The notes: generated from the sequence alone by a model not told the origin. DNA of 64,000 nt from Pseudomonas oryzihabitans (GCF_006384975.1 NZ_CP021645.1:310001-374000), one strand, 5' to 3'. Positions 8,736-18,241 are shown, numbered from the stretch's first letter. Program-made: numbers and translations.

Positions 8736-9361
8736 GCTTCGAGTTGGGCCCTTACCGCTGCTGCCAACTGGGCGAAGGGTACGGCGCCGTCCAGGGCCTC
8801 GGCCGCTTCGATGGGCGCCGCCGCGGGTCGCAGCAACAGGGTCGGTACCGCGGTGATACCCAGGGCTTCGGCGCGATCCTCGGCATGCAGGACCAGGTCG
8901 GTGTAGTCGCCGCGGCTCAGGCTGGCTTCCAATGCCTGGGCGTCGAGTCCGCTGCGCCGGGCCAGCTCGCTGAGTACGGCCAGGTCGCCGATGTCGCGGC
9001 CATCCTCGAAGAATGCCTGGAACACCGCCAGGTGGAAGGGCTCGAAGCGGTCATGCTCACGCGCGAATTCCGCCGCCTCCAAGGCCAGCCGGCTGCGCGG
9101 TTGCACCGGCGGCAGTCGTAGCGTCATGCCGAATTCCGCCGCCAGCGGATAGACGGCCCGGTCCCAGGTGCGCCGCAGATAGTCACCCGCCGGATCGAGG
9201 GTGGGGGTTGGGTCCGGCCGCAATTCGAAGGCGTGCCACTCGATCGCCAGGCGGTCGCCGAACTCCTTTTGCAGTCGTGCCAATTGGGGCAGTGCCAGGT
9301 AGCAGAAGGGGCAGACGTAATCGCTCCAGACATCCAGACGAACGCGCGGGGAGGCGGTCAT
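8732..9361 (-). CDS. DsbA family (FrnE-like) oxidoreductase
   Basis: 209 residues with a thioredoxin fold carrying a helical insertion. The active site CPFC is at residues 17-20 after DVWSDYV, the pattern of the FrnE/2-hydroxychromene-isomerase-like DsbA subgroup. The cis-Pro loop is VPT in TAVPTLLL near the C-terminus. There is no signal peptide, so it should be cytosolic. The start at 9361 has a GGAG site 7 nt upstream; the frame continues far beyond but only as a shadow of the next gene. It probably works in thiol/disulfide chemistry, with unknown partner. Confidence 0.9.
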   Translation of the reverse strand: MTASPRVRLDVWSDYVCPFCYLALPQLARLQKEFGDRLAIEWHAFELRPDPTPTLDPAGDYLRRTWDRAVYPLAAEFGMTLRLPPVQPRSRLALEAAEFAREHDRFEPFHLAVFQAFFEDGRDIGDLAVLSELARRSGLDAQALEASLSRGDYTDLVLHAEDRAEALGITAVPTLLLRPAAAPIEAAEALDGAVPFAQLAAAVRAQLEA

Positions 9362-9649
9362 GGCAGTGCTCCGGAAGGGCATGGTGACCGTCGGACCACC
9401 ATTGGCCGCGGACGTTCGCTTAAAGCGCCGATAACCGGTGGCCCTTGGTTGCCGGACTAGCGGTGTTACAGCTGGTGTTGGACCGCGTTTCCAGCGCTCG
9501 TCAGCCAAGGCTTCACATCTGGAAACCAAAGTGTCCGCCGCCTTGCCAGAAATGCGCGGCGAGCCTCGTTCCAGGGGCCTGCGCTGAACCTGCGTCGACC
9601 TCGGGGTTCGTATGCCAGCACCTTCTTTCTGGCGATAAGGGCTGACACC

Positions 9650-10588
9650 GTGGGTTTCATCGAACGCAAACTGACCTTCCTTCGGCAAACCTTTTCCTAC
9701 GTCGGCTGGTCGGTCTTCTGGCTGTTGTTGTGGGACATCGCCGTGACGGTCGACTACATGATCTTCGTCGACCACCGGGCCCAGTTGCCCAGTATTCCGC
9801 TCACCTTGATCGGCTCGGCGCTCATCGTGCTGACCAGCTTTCGCAACACCAGCGCCTATCAGCGCTGGTGGGAAGCGCGGACCCTCTGGGGCGGCATGGT
9901 CAACAGCTCGCGTAGCTTCGGTCGCCAGGTATTGACGCTGATCGACGATGGCGATGAGCGTTTCAACGCCATCAAGACGGTACTCATCGAGCGCCATCTG
10001 GCCTACGTACGCTGCCTGGCCTGCCAGCTCAGCGGCGATTCCCTGCCCAAGGAAGTGAGGAACTACCTGGGCAAGGAAGAATGGGCCATGCGCAAGGAAA
10101 CCAACAACTTCGCCAATGCCATCCTGAGTGGTTCGGCCAACCTTATCGCCATGGAATACCGTGCACGACGGCTGGACAGCATTCGCCTGGAGCGCCTGGA
10201 AGCCACCTTCGTCGACATGTCGAACTGGCAGGGCGGGATGGAACGGATCGCCAATACGCCCTTGCCCTATCCCTACGTCAATTTTCCCCGGCTGTTCATC
10301 TTCTTGTTCTGTGTGCTGATGCCCATCGGCCTGGTCGAGAGCCTGGAGTGGTATACCCCGCTGGCCTCCACCGTGGTGGGCTTCATGTTCCTGGCGCTGG
10401 AAAAGGTCGGCACCGATCTGCAGAGTCCCTTCCAGCGCAGCCGGCACCAGATCACCATGGGTACCATCTGCAATACCATCGAAGGCAACTTGCGCACCAT
10501 GCTGCGTGATGCCCGCGGTGGCTACGCCTCGGTCAGCGAGATACTCGAGGATTCGCGACTGACGTCCCCGGAGAAGGATTCCGTCTGA
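9650..10588 (+). CDS. bestrophin family membrane protein
   Basis: 312 residues of the bacterial bestrophin (UPF0187, YneE-like) family, pentameric inner-membrane ion channels. The family signature is visible in the N-terminal helices: FRNTSAYQRWWEAR with WGGMVNSSR shortly after. Hydrophobic segments lie near 18-38, 47-63, 218-240 and 245-260, and the LALEKVGTDLQSPF segment near 253 matches the family end of the pore region. The start is GTG, with a modest AAGG site. The 288 bp before it hold no other feature that I can support. Confidence 0.92.
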   Translation: MGFIERKLTFLRQTFSYVGWSVFWLLLWDIAVTVDYMIFVDHRAQLPSIPLTLIGSALIVLTSFRNTSAYQRWWEARTLWGGMVNSSRSFGRQVLTLIDDGDERFNAIKTVLIERHLAYVRCLACQLSGDSLPKEVRNYLGKEEWAMRKETNNFANAILSGSANLIAMEYRARRLDSIRLERLEATFVDMSNWQGGMERIANTPLPYPYVNFPRLFIFLFCVLMPIGLVESLEWYTPLASTVVGFMFLALEKVGTDLQSPFQRSRHQITMGTICNTIEGNLRTMLRDARGGYASVSEILEDSRLTSPEKDSV

Positions 10589-10645
10589 TGGGCAGGTAGC
10601 CGTTCGGCGGTCGGCTGCAAAGACGACCACCGAACGTTCTCAACG

Positions 10646-11806
10646 CTACTTGAAGTCCCACTGCATCTGCATGGGGATGCTGATGTCACGCGAGGAATGC
10701 ACGCAGACATCCAGATAGTCGGTGAAGCGCGGCGGAGCGGAGATACCTTCTTCCAGCAGGCGCTGGTTGTCGAACAGGTAGTTCAGGTCGGCGAAGCCGC
10801 CATAGAGCTTCAGCGCGCGCAGCACCAGGCGGGGGTTGGCCGGGCCGATGCGTTCGTTGAAATCAGCCGCCAGCTCCTTGAGATCGGCACTGTCCACCTG
10901 GCGATAACGCTCGCCTACCGGGGCGTCACCCATGGCACCGGCATAGGCCTGGTCGATTTCGCCGAAGGTACAGGCGCCGGCATGGCCCGCGGAGATGTGG
11001 TACAGGCTGTAGTTGAGCGAGGGCTTGAGTGCCAGCTCCACCAGCGCCTCAGCACAGTAGTCCACCGGGATCACGTCGATCTGCTCGTCCAGCCCGCACG
11101 TGAAGCGCTCCAGGGCGAAGCCCATGCGGAACACCCAGAAGATACTGCCCGACGCCTTGCAGCCGGAGCGGCGATGCCCTACCACGATGGACGGACGCGC
11201 GACCACCAGTGGCAGCTGCGGCAGCTCGTTGCGCAACTTCAGCTCGATGGCTGCCTTGGAGGCGGTGTAGTCCACCAGTTGCTCTTCCGGCTCCGGGAAA
11301 TCCCAGGTCTCGGCGACCGGCGACTCACGCTGCGGACCGCAGGCCATGGCCGTGCTGACGTGCAGGAAGCGTTTCAGGCGCTTGGACTGGGCGCAGGCCT
11401 GGGCCAGGGCGAAGGTGCCGTCGACATTGACCGGCCAGATCTTCGGATTGCGCGAGAAGGAAGCCACGGCCGCGCAGTTGATGACCTCGTCCAGCGCCGT
11501 CAATTGCGGTAGCGCTGCCTCGATCCACTGGGTATCCAGCAGGTCGCCACAAAGGATCTGCTCGGGCGTCAGCCGTTCAGCCACGCGTTCATCGATATCG
11601 TGTACACGCAGGTTCTGCAGCAAACGCTCCAGCCCTTCCGCCTGGCTGGCGGCGCGGACCAGGAATCTCAGCCCCTCGACGTGTCCCAGCTCCATCAGAC
11701 GCAAGGTCACAGCCCCGCCGAGAAAGCCGGTGGCCCCCGTGACGAGAATGCGGCGTGGGGCGGGGGAAAAGTGGATCGAGGAATTGGACGAAGCGGAAAG
11801 CGGCAT
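10646..11806 (-). CDS. NAD-dependent epimerase/reductase, thioester-reductase-like
   Basis: 386 residues from the ATG at 11806; a TTG at 11854 would add 16 unlikely residues. A Rossmann fold begins with VTGATGFLGGAV at about 21-32. The catalytic tyrosine and lysine are in the DYTASKAAIE pattern. The overall form resembles extended short-chain dehydrogenases of the NAD_binding_4 group, which includes fatty acyl-CoA and carboxylic acid reductases. There is no adenylation or carrier domain, so it would act on a free or CoA-bound substrate. No neighbour suggests the pathway. Confidence 0.82.
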   Translation of the reverse strand: MPLSASSNSSIHFSPAPRRILVTGATGFLGGAVTLRLMELGHVEGLRFLVRAASQAEGLERLLQNLRVHDIDERVAERLTPEQILCGDLLDTQWIEAALPQLTALDEVINCAAVASFSRNPKIWPVNVDGTFALAQACAQSKRLKRFLHVSTAMACGPQRESPVAETWDFPEPEEQLVDYTASKAAIELKLRNELPQLPLVVARPSIVVGHRRSGCKASGSIFWVFRMGFALERFTCGLDEQIDVIPVDYCAEALVELALKPSLNYSLYHISAGHAGACTFGEIDQAYAGAMGDAPVGERYRQVDSADLKELAADFNERIGPANPRLVLRALKLYGGFADLNYLFDNQRLLEEGISAPPRFTDYLDVCVHSSRDISIPMQMQWDFK

Positions 11807-11947
11807 GGCGATGGCCCTGGTTGGGTGGAACGTGGCTGTAACCTTAAGGCGCAACGCTGAAGGATCCCTTAAGACAAGGGAACCCGGTGCGCCCAGTACC
11901 TTTCTAGATGAATACCTTTACCGTTAGGCATTCGCCTGGAGACCGTC

Positions 11948-12187
11948 ATGGAACTGCCCGTTCACGACCTGACCACCCTTTTCGAGCAACTGGGACTGGA
12001 TTCGGACCCTGCCAGCATCGACGCCTTCATCGCCCGTCACTCGCCATTGCCCGACGAGGTGAAGGTCTCCGAGGCCGAATTCTGGTCTTCCGCGCAGAAA
12101 GCCTTTCTCAAGGACGAAATCATGGAAGACGCCGATTGGGCACCGATTGTCGACGAGCTGAACGTCCGCCTGCATAAGCGGGACTAA
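11948..12187 (+). CDS. DUF2789 family protein
   Basis: 79 residues matching the DUF2789 family, small cytosolic proteins of unknown function common in Pseudomonas. The pattern LFEQLGLDSDPASIDAFI near the start and the acidic Trp-containing C-terminal half fit. A GGAG site lies 7 nt before the ATG. A second small conserved gene follows after 60 bp and the two may share a transcript ended by the terminator at 12390. Confidence 0.88.
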   Translation: MELPVHDLTTLFEQLGLDSDPASIDAFIARHSPLPDEVKVSEAEFWSSAQKAFLKDEIMEDADWAPIVDELNVRLHKRD

Positions 12188-12247
12188 CGATAGGGCCGGA
12201 GTGATCCGGCGCCCCTATTTGGCTACCGTTATACCCGGAGAACTGCC

Positions 12248-12379
12248 ATGAATGCCGTCTACGCCCAGCAACAGCCCCAGGATCCGCCCGTCGCCGACGA
12301 TGAGGACGAAGTAAGCGAAGATCAGCTCGACGAATCCATCGAAGAAACCTTTCCCGCCAGCGACCCCATCTCGCCCTGA
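12248..12379 (+). CDS. 43-residue acidic protein with FPASDP motif
   Basis: A very short gene with a good GGAG ribosome-binding site 7 nt upstream of ATG. The product is strongly acidic in its centre and ends with ETFPASDPIS. This C-terminal FPASDP motif recurs in small proteobacterial proteins of unknown function, so I regard it as real. A perfect terminator begins 11 nt after the stop. It is too short for most gene finders. Confidence 0.72.
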   Translation: MNAVYAQQQPQDPPVADDEDEVSEDQLDESIEETFPASDPISP

Positions 12380-12389
12380 TGACTTTTTG

Positions 12390-12415
12390 GCGCCGTTTCA
12401 ACGGCGCTTCCTTTA
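12390..12415 (+). terminator. Rho-independent terminator
   Basis: GCGCCGTT (12390-12397) pairs with AACGGCGC (12400-12407), followed by a T-rich tract. It closes the DUF2789/small-protein unit. Confidence 0.8.
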
Positions 12416-12569
12416 CCCTTGATCCTGTTTTCCTGCGCATTCGTCGTCCGGACCGTCTGGTCCGACAAGCCCCTTTCCATCCGACTGCTAAGGTATCTGC
12501 GTCGCAATCGCACCGCGATCCGAGGTCGCCACGGGCGACTCGATGGACAGTTCATTCGCAGGGATTCCA

Positions 12570-13559
12570 ATGACCAAGACCCTTCTCGCCACGCTGGCAG
12601 CCGTGCTGCTCGCTATCTTCGCGCCCTTCGTGCTGGCCGATCCCATTGTCATCAAGTTCGCCCATGTGGTGACGGACGACACCCCTAAGGGCCGTGGCGC
12701 GCTGCTGTTCCAGAAGTTGGTCGAGGAGCGTCTGGCAGGCAAGGTCAAGGTAGAGGTGTATCCGAACTCCTCTCTGGTGGGGGATGCGAACGAACTGGAG
12801 GCGTTGCGAACAGGGAAGGTGCAGATGCTGGCGCCCTCCGTGTCCAAGCTGAATGCCCTGTCCAAGCCCTTGCAGGTCTATGATCTGCCCTATCTGTTCG
12901 ATAGCCTCGAAGCAGTGAAGCGTTTCCAGCACCGCGACAAGAGTCGCGAACTGCTGGGCAGCCTGGTGACCCACGGCTTCACCGGTCTGGCCTACTGGAA
13001 CAATGGCGGACGCCAGCTCTCCGCTACGCGGGACATCCGTAGTCCCGCGGATCTCAAGGGGCTTACCGTTCGCGTTGAATCGTCCGATGTCTTGGCCGCC
13101 TACTATCAACTGCTGGATGCCCAGCCGGTGAAGATGCCGTTCGCCCAGGTTTACGAGGCCCTGCGGACGGGTAAGGTGCAGGGGGCGGAGAATCCCTGGT
13201 CCAACCTGCTGGGGCAGAAGATCAATACCGTGCAGCCCTATATCGTCGAGGACAACCACAGCTTCCTGACCTATATGCTCATCACCAACACCAGCTTCTG
13301 GAACAGTCTGCCCTTCGAACTCCGTAGCGAGCTGGAGGCCATTCTCGACGAGGTTACGCAAGTGGTGAACCGCGATGCCGAAGCCATCAATGCCAAGGCC
13401 CGCGAGCGGGTGGTGGCGGCCAATACCAGCAAGATCCTGGTGCAGACTCCGGCAGAGCGCGAGGCCTGGCGTGCGGCCGTGGCGCCCTTGATCAAGAGGT
13501 ACGAGAGCGAGGTGGGCAGCGATGTCCTGCGTGCTGCCGAGGCCGCCAATCGCCGCTGA
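12570..13559 (+). CDS. TRAP transporter solute-binding protein, DctP family
   Basis: 329 residues from the ATG at 12570; an in-frame ATG at 12543 has no better site and would disrupt the signal peptide. The signal peptide covers about residues 1-22 and the mature part starts DPIVIKFAHV, typical of DctP-type periplasmic receptors for C4-dicarboxylates or related carboxylates. The family arginine lies in LKGLTVRVESS. No dctQ or dctM membrane genes are near, so it must work with a permease encoded elsewhere or has another role. The ligand cannot be told from sequence. Confidence 0.92.
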   Translation: MTKTLLATLAAVLLAIFAPFVLADPIVIKFAHVVTDDTPKGRGALLFQKLVEERLAGKVKVEVYPNSSLVGDANELEALRTGKVQMLAPSVSKLNALSKPLQVYDLPYLFDSLEAVKRFQHRDKSRELLGSLVTHGFTGLAYWNNGGRQLSATRDIRSPADLKGLTVRVESSDVLAAYYQLLDAQPVKMPFAQVYEALRTGKVQGAENPWSNLLGQKINTVQPYIVEDNHSFLTYMLITNTSFWNSLPFELRSELEAILDEVTQVVNRDAEAINAKARERVVAANTSKILVQTPAEREAWRAAVAPLIKRYESEVGSDVLRAAEAANRR

Positions 13560-13632
13560 GATTGCGCGGGCGCCGCTCCCGGATTTGCGGCAAACTGGCA
13601 CGGCTTGAATCCTGACAACAAGAGGAATAGCC

Positions 13633-14754
13633 GTGCAGCACGCGGTCATCAGCGGTAGCGGGCTCTATACGCCGCCCGAGAGCATTTCCAACGACGAACT
13701 GGTTGCATCCTTCAACCAGTGGGCCAGCCAGTGGAATGCTGAGCATGCCGAAGCCATCGCCCAGGGCACCCTGGCGCCCCAGCCGGAGTCCAGCGCCGCC
13801 TTCATCGAGAAGGCCTCGGGCATCCGTAGCCGCCATGTGGTCGACAAGGCCGGCATCCTCGATCCGGCGCGCATGGTGCCGCGCATTCCCGAGCGCTCCA
13901 ACGACGAGCCTTCGATCCTCTGCGAGATGGGCGTCGCCGCGGCGCGCGAAGCCCTGAAACGCGCCGGGCGCACCGCCGCCGACATCGATGGTGTCATCGT
14001 CGCCTGCTCGAACCTGCAACGTCCCTATCCGGCAGTGGCCATCGAAGTCCAGGCCGCGCTGGGCATCCAGGGCTATGGGTTCGACATGAACGTCGCCTGC
14101 TCCTCGGCCACCTTCGGCCTGCAGACCGCCGCCAATGCCGTGCAGCTCGGCCAGGCCCGGGCGGTGCTGGTGATAGATCCGGAAATCTGCACCGGTCATT
14201 TGAATTTCCGCGATCGCGACAGCCATTTCATCTTCGGCGATGCCGCCACTGCCCTGGTGGTGGAGCGCGCCGACCAGGCGACCTCGGCGCACCGCTTCGA
14301 GATCCTCGGTACCCGGCTGTTCACCCAGTTCTCCAACAACATCCGCAACAACTTCGGCTTCCTCAACCGGGCGGCGGAGGAGGGCATGAGCCATCCGGAC
14401 AAGCTGTTCGTCCAGGAAGGTCGCAAGGTGTTCAAGGAAGTCTGCCCGCTGGTGGCCGAACTGATCGCGGATCACCTCACCGAACTCGATATCCCGGTCG
14501 AGCGAGTCTCGCGCTTCTGGCTGCACCAGGCCAACCTGGCGATGAACCACCTCATCGTCAAGCGTCTACTGGGGCGTGAACCCAAGCCCAACGAGGCTCC
14601 GGTGATCCTGGATACCTATGGCAACACCAGCTCCGCCGGCTCGGTCATCGCGCTGCACCTGCACCACGAAGACCTGGCCAGCGGCAGTCTGGGTGTACTC
14701 AGCTCCTTCGGTGCGGGTTATTCCATCGGTAGCGTGGTATTGCGCAAGGTCTGA
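13633..14754 (+). CDS. beta-ketoacyl-ACP synthase III family protein
   Basis: 373 residues, longer than housekeeping FabH (about 320). It condenses an acyl-CoA with malonyl-ACP. The catalytic triad is intact: Cys156 in NVACSSATF, His298 in WLHQAN and Asn331 in YGNTSS. The N-terminal 95 residues hold an insertion absent from FabH. The size and form recall the P. aeruginosa KAS III PA3286, which draws a medium-chain beta-oxidation intermediate into fatty-acid synthesis; orthology is an inference. The start is GTG with an AGAGGAA site. No fab operon is nearby. Confidence 0.88.
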   Translation: MQHAVISGSGLYTPPESISNDELVASFNQWASQWNAEHAEAIAQGTLAPQPESSAAFIEKASGIRSRHVVDKAGILDPARMVPRIPERSNDEPSILCEMGVAAAREALKRAGRTAADIDGVIVACSNLQRPYPAVAIEVQAALGIQGYGFDMNVACSSATFGLQTAANAVQLGQARAVLVIDPEICTGHLNFRDRDSHFIFGDAATALVVERADQATSAHRFEILGTRLFTQFSNNIRNNFGFLNRAAEEGMSHPDKLFVQEGRKVFKEVCPLVAELIADHLTELDIPVERVSRFWLHQANLAMNHLIVKRLLGREPKPNEAPVILDTYGNTSSAGSVIALHLHHEDLASGSLGVLSSFGAGYSIGSVVLRKV

Positions 14755-14824
14755 TCGACGGCAGGAGTCTTCCCGAGTCGACCGTTGTCCGACTTGGGAA
14801 GGCAATTCAGACAGGGGAGGCCAT

Positions 14825-15703
14825 GTGCAGCCAGGACGCCTGCTTCGGGTACAGCTGCGAGAGCTGCGCCCCACCCAGCCCGCTATCGGCCACGACCAGG
14901 TGCTGTACAAGCTCGGCAAGTACGCCAGCGACCGGCGCAAGCTGTTCGATGACTATTGCGAGGCCAATGGTCAACACCTGAGCAAGGGATTCCAGCCGAG
15001 CACCACGCTGCGTTCGGCGGGGGACGGCCTGGGCGTTCGGCCGCCCGGCAGTTGCCCGGACGAAATGAAGACCGTCGTCATAGGGCCGGGACAGCAACTC
15101 TATCTCACCGATGGTCACCACACCTTTTCCGCCTTCTGGGAGCACCCCGGCGGTGGGCCCGAAACCTTCGTCTGGGTACGGGTGACCGACGATTTCAGTG
15201 CGTCCGCCAGCATGGCGGAGTTCTGGATTCGCTTGCTCGACGAGCGCAAGGCTTGGCTCAAGGATCCCCAGGGGCGACCGATCCTGCCCGAGCAATTGCC
15301 GGAGTGCCTGGGGCTCGCCGCGATGGCGAACGATCCCTATCGCGCTCTGGTGTATTTCACCCGGCAGATCGGCTATGACAAGCCGCGTACGGCGGATGGC
15401 CGGGTACTGCCGTCCGAGTTCCTCGAGTTCTACTGGGCCGAGTGGCTGCGCATGCTGCTGCCCTTGCAGAATTACGATCTGAACGATCGCAAGAGCTACG
15501 CCAAGGCCGTGGAACAGGCGGCCAAGCTGATGGTGGCCAATCCCAACATGCTGATCGGCAGTTCCGGACGCACCGCACTGGAGATGGGCGCCTATCGGTC
15601 GCTGGACAAGAAGGTCCTGCGCAAGCTCGCGGCGAGCGATGGCAAGTTTGCCTATCTGCTGGCAGCTCGTGCCCAGCGCACGGCACTGTCCCGGGCGATT
15701 TGA
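14825..15703 (+). CDS. ParB-like nuclease family protein
   Basis: 292 residues. The start is a GTG at 14825 preceded by a strong GGGGAGG; it lies 2 nt after an out-of-frame ATG. The N-terminus reads RVQLRELRPTQPAIGHDQV, the hallmark of the putative ParB-like nuclease group (ParBc_2), followed by the DGHHTFSAF segment that carries the conserved His and Asp residues. Proteins of this group are not partition proteins and their role is unknown. No obvious secretion signal is seen here. It stands 70 bp after the KAS III gene and may share its transcript. Confidence 0.8.
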   Translation: MQPGRLLRVQLRELRPTQPAIGHDQVLYKLGKYASDRRKLFDDYCEANGQHLSKGFQPSTTLRSAGDGLGVRPPGSCPDEMKTVVIGPGQQLYLTDGHHTFSAFWEHPGGGPETFVWVRVTDDFSASASMAEFWIRLLDERKAWLKDPQGRPILPEQLPECLGLAAMANDPYRALVYFTRQIGYDKPRTADGRVLPSEFLEFYWAEWLRMLLPLQNYDLNDRKSYAKAVEQAAKLMVANPNMLIGSSGRTALEMGAYRSLDKKVLRKLAASDGKFAYLLAARAQRTALSRAI

Positions 15704-15754
15704 GCGGAGCGGGGCATAAGTGTCTGTTACTAGCAGCTTTTTTGCTTTTTGGTG

Positions 15755-15783
15755 TTGACAGTGAGGACGAGGCCTCTTAACAT
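15755..15783 (+). promoter_or_regulatory. stable-RNA promoter for the tRNA array
   Basis: A perfect -35 TTGACA (15755-15760), a 17-bp spacer and -10 TAACAT (15778-15783) lie about 20 bp before the first tRNA. A GC-rich discriminator (gcgcccc) follows the -10 box, as is typical of promoters under stringent control. Confidence 0.8.
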
Positions 15784-15802
15784 GCGCCCCGTCCTGACCG
15801 AC

Positions 15803-15878
<76 letters not shown>

Positions 15879-15919
15879 AATTTCGGTTTCGCCTGCGGGG
15901 GAAATCGGTAGAAGGTTTC

Positions 15920-15995
15920 GTCCCCTTCGTCTAGTGGCCTAGGACACCGCCCTTTCACGGCGGTAACAGGGGTTCGAGTCCCCTAGGGGACGCCA
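15920..15995 (+). tRNA. tRNA-Glu (TTC), copy 1
   Basis: 76 nt including encoded CCA. The acceptor GTCCCCT pairs with AGGGGAC. The anticodon stem CCGCC/GGCGG encloses CTTTCAC, giving anticodon TTC. It is part of a tandem Ala-Glu unit. Confidence 0.98.
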
Positions 15996-16034
15996 TATCA
16001 GTCACGTATCCCAGGCGTGGCGAACGTTGTACGC

Positions 16035-16110
<76 letters not shown>

Positions 16111-16144
16111 AATTCGCGGTCCGCAAGGATCGCACCAGGGTAAC

Positions 16145-16220
16145 GTCCCCTTCGTCTAGTGGCCTAGGACACCGCCCTTTCACGGCGGTAACAGGGGTTC
16201 GAGTCCCCTAGGGGACGCCA
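16145..16220 (+). tRNA. tRNA-Glu (TTC), copy 2
   Basis: Identical to the copy at 15920, with encoded CCA. The spacer before it is shorter than in unit 1 and differs in sequence. Confidence 0.98.
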
Positions 16221-16260
16221 TATCAGTCACGCATCCCAGGCGTGGCACGACGCTGTACTT

Positions 16261-16336
<76 letters not shown>

Positions 16337-16370
16337 AATTCGTGATCCGCAAGGGTCGCACCCGGGTAAC

Positions 16371-16446
16371 GTCCCCTTCGTCTAGTGGCCTAGGACACCG
16401 CCCTTTCACGGCGGTAACAGGGGTTCGAGTCCCCTAGGGGACGCCA
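16371..16446 (+). tRNA. tRNA-Glu (TTC), copy 3
   Basis: Identical to the other two copies; last gene of the array and directly followed by the terminator. Confidence 0.98.
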
Positions 16447-16456
16447 TATCGAAGAA

Positions 16457-16480
16457 AACCGCCTCACGGCGGTTTTTTTT
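16457..16480 (+). terminator. terminator of the tRNA array
   Basis: AACCGCC (16457-16463) pairs with GGCGGTT (16468-16474) around TCAC, followed by a run of eight T starting at 16473. A classic Rho-independent terminator. Confidence 0.93.
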
Positions 16481-16494
16481 CGCCTGCACGAAAG

Positions 16495-16661
16495 CTGGTT
16501 TGGTGTTTCAGAAGTTATCTACACAATTTTGGCGGCGCTTTTGGTCCCTGAGCGGCGTTGCTGCTCCTCGCCATAGCCCTGCTATGACTCGTCCCGGCGC
16601 CTGGCTCAGAAAACAAAATCACTCGCCAATTCTTGCGCGAACTTCTGAAACACCACACCAG
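16495..16661 (-). repeat. 167-bp palindromic element, copy A (full length)
   Basis: The ends 16495-16516 and 16640-16661 are 22-bp inverted repeats with one mismatch. The interior is homologous, in reverse orientation, to the element at 54830-54996, which has exactly the same length. It has no gene of its own, so it behaves like a non-autonomous (MITE-like) element. It lies between the tRNA terminator and the FemAB-like gene. Confidence 0.85.
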
Positions 16662-16763
16662 TCGCCAGGGTCTCTCCACAGATGCCGTTTCGGCGTCCGT
16701 CTGTGTTAGATCTGTACCACGAGCACAGGCTCTTTTCAGACAAAGCCAAGCAAGGGGAGTGGG

Positions 16764-17906
16764 ATGATCGTCGAGTATCTCTACAGCCTGGCCCAGGTGC
16801 CTGCGGCGCAATGGAACGGCTTGCTGGCGGGCGACCAGCCCTTTCTGCGCCATGAATTCCTCGCCACCCTGGAAGACAGCGGCAGCCTGGGCAAGGGCAC
16901 CGGCTGGCAACCGGCGCACCAGATTCTCAAGGATGCCCAGGGTCAGGTGCTGGCGGCGATGCCCGCCTATCTCAAGATGCACTCCTATGGCGAATACGTC
17001 TTCGATTGGGCCTGGGCCGATGCCTGTCGGCGGGCCGGCATCGACTATTATCCCAAGTTGCTGGCCGCCGTACCCTTCTCGCCGGTGCAGGGCGCGCGCC
17101 TGCTGGGCGATCCGGCGGCCTGTGCCACCTTGCTCGATGCGACTACCGGCAGCCTGGCGGGCCTCGAACTCTCCAGCCTGCACGTCAACTTCACCGATCC
17201 CAAGGCCGACGCCCTGCTTCAGGAGCGCGACGGTTGGCTGGCAAGGATCGGCTGCCAGTTCCATTGGCATAACCGTGGCTACCGGGATTACGGGGACTTC
17301 CTCGCCGCCCTGACCTCACGCAAGCGCAAGCAGCTGCGCAAGGAACGCGATCAGGTCGCCGGGCTCGGGGTGAGTTTCGAGTGGCGCAAGGGCGGCGAGC
17401 TGAGCGAGGCGGAGTGGGACTTCGTCTACGCCTGCTACGCCAATACCTACGAGGTACGCGGTCAGGATCCCTATCTGACGCGGGCTTTCTTCAGCCTGCT
17501 GGCCGAACGACTACCCGAAGCCATTCGAGTGGTGCTCGTTCGCCAGGGCAGCCGGCCGGTGGCCATGGCGTTCTACCTGCAGGACGGCACTACCCTCTAT
17601 GGTCGCTACTGGGGCTGTTTGCAGGAATTCGACCAGCTGCATTTCGAGACCTGCTTCTACCAGGGCATCGAACACGCCATCGCCGAGGGGCTGCAGCGCT
17701 TCGATGCCGGCGCCCAGGGTGAGCACAAGCTGATCCGCGGTTTCGAGCCGACCCTCACGCACTCTTGGCATTACCTGGTGCATCCGGGGCTGAGAGCGGC
17801 GGTGGCGGACTTTCTCGAGCAGGAAAGGGCGGGGGTTCAGGCCTATGCACGCCAGGCGGCCGAGGCCTTGCCCTATCGCCAGGAGGACGGTACGGCGCCA
17901 TGCTGA
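16764..17906 (+). CDS. FemAB-like / DUF482 acyltransferase-fold protein
   Basis: 380 residues of the PF04339 (DUF482, peptidogalycan-biosynthesis/FemAB-like) family. The form is two tandem GNAT-like halves. The conserved core is visible as [14 protein letters not shown] (about 187-200) and the [15 protein letters not shown] segment (about 313-327). The natural substrate is unknown; FemAB relatives transfer aminoacyl groups from aminoacyl-tRNA. A GGGGAG site precedes the ATG. Its 3' end overlaps the ynfA start by 7 nt, so the two are translationally linked. Confidence 0.88.
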   Translation: MIVEYLYSLAQVPAAQWNGLLAGDQPFLRHEFLATLEDSGSLGKGTGWQPAHQILKDAQGQVLAAMPAYLKMHSYGEYVFDWAWADACRRAGIDYYPKLLAAVPFSPVQGARLLGDPAACATLLDATTGSLAGLELSSLHVNFTDPKADALLQERDGWLARIGCQFHWHNRGYRDYGDFLAALTSRKRKQLRKERDQVAGLGVSFEWRKGGELSEAEWDFVYACYANTYEVRGQDPYLTRAFFSLLAERLPEAIRVVLVRQGSRPVAMAFYLQDGTTLYGRYWGCLQEFDQLHFETCFYQGIEHAIAEGLQRFDAGAQGEHKLIRGFEPTLTHSWHYLVHPGLRAAVADFLEQERAGVQAYARQAAEALPYRQEDGTAPC

Positions 17907-18229
17907 ACTACCTCTGGTTCCTGTTGGCCGCACTGTTCGAGATCGCTGGCTGCTACGCCTTCTGGCTGTGGCTGCGGCTGGATCGCAGCCCCTGGTGGAT
18001 AGCGCCGGGACTGGCCAGCCTGGTGCTCTTCGCCCTGTTGCTGACCCGCATCGAGGCCGCCTACGCCGGTCGGGCCTACGCGGCCTATGGCGGCATCTAT
18101 GTAGTGGCGTCCCTGGGCTGGCTGGCGCTGGTCGAACGCACCCGACCGACCTGGACGGATCTGGCTGGTGGCTTGCTCTGTGTGGCAGGGGCGCTGGTGA
18201 TCCTATTGGTGCCGCGGGGTAGTGCCTAG
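17900..18229 (+). CDS. ynfA: YnfA family (UPF0060) small membrane protein
   Basis: 109 residues with four hydrophobic helices (about 4-24, 34-52, 62-82 and 89-106), matching UPF0060/YnfA. The pattern [14 protein letters not shown] in helix 1 and [14 protein letters not shown] in helix 3 are family hallmarks. Members resemble SMR drug-efflux pumps; the physiological substrate is unknown. The ATG lies inside the end of the FemAB-like gene with AGGAGG upstream. Confidence 0.93.
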   Translation: MLNYLWFLLAALFEIAGCYAFWLWLRLDRSPWWIAPGLASLVLFALLLTRIEAAYAGRAYAAYGGIYVVASLGWLALVERTRPTWTDLAGGLLCVAGALVILLVPRGSA

Positions 18230-18241
18230 TGGTCTTAGGCC

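Noticed and set aside
8732..10630. Single 632-residue minus-strand protein including the DsbA-like domain
   Set aside because: Only the last 209 residues are a real protein; the rest is antisense to the bestrophin gene, and a good start with GGAG exists at 9361.
16500..16709. Small protein gene in the tRNA-FemAB gap
   Set aside because: It is a translation of repeat copy A; a similar peptide arises from copy C at 54803-55120.
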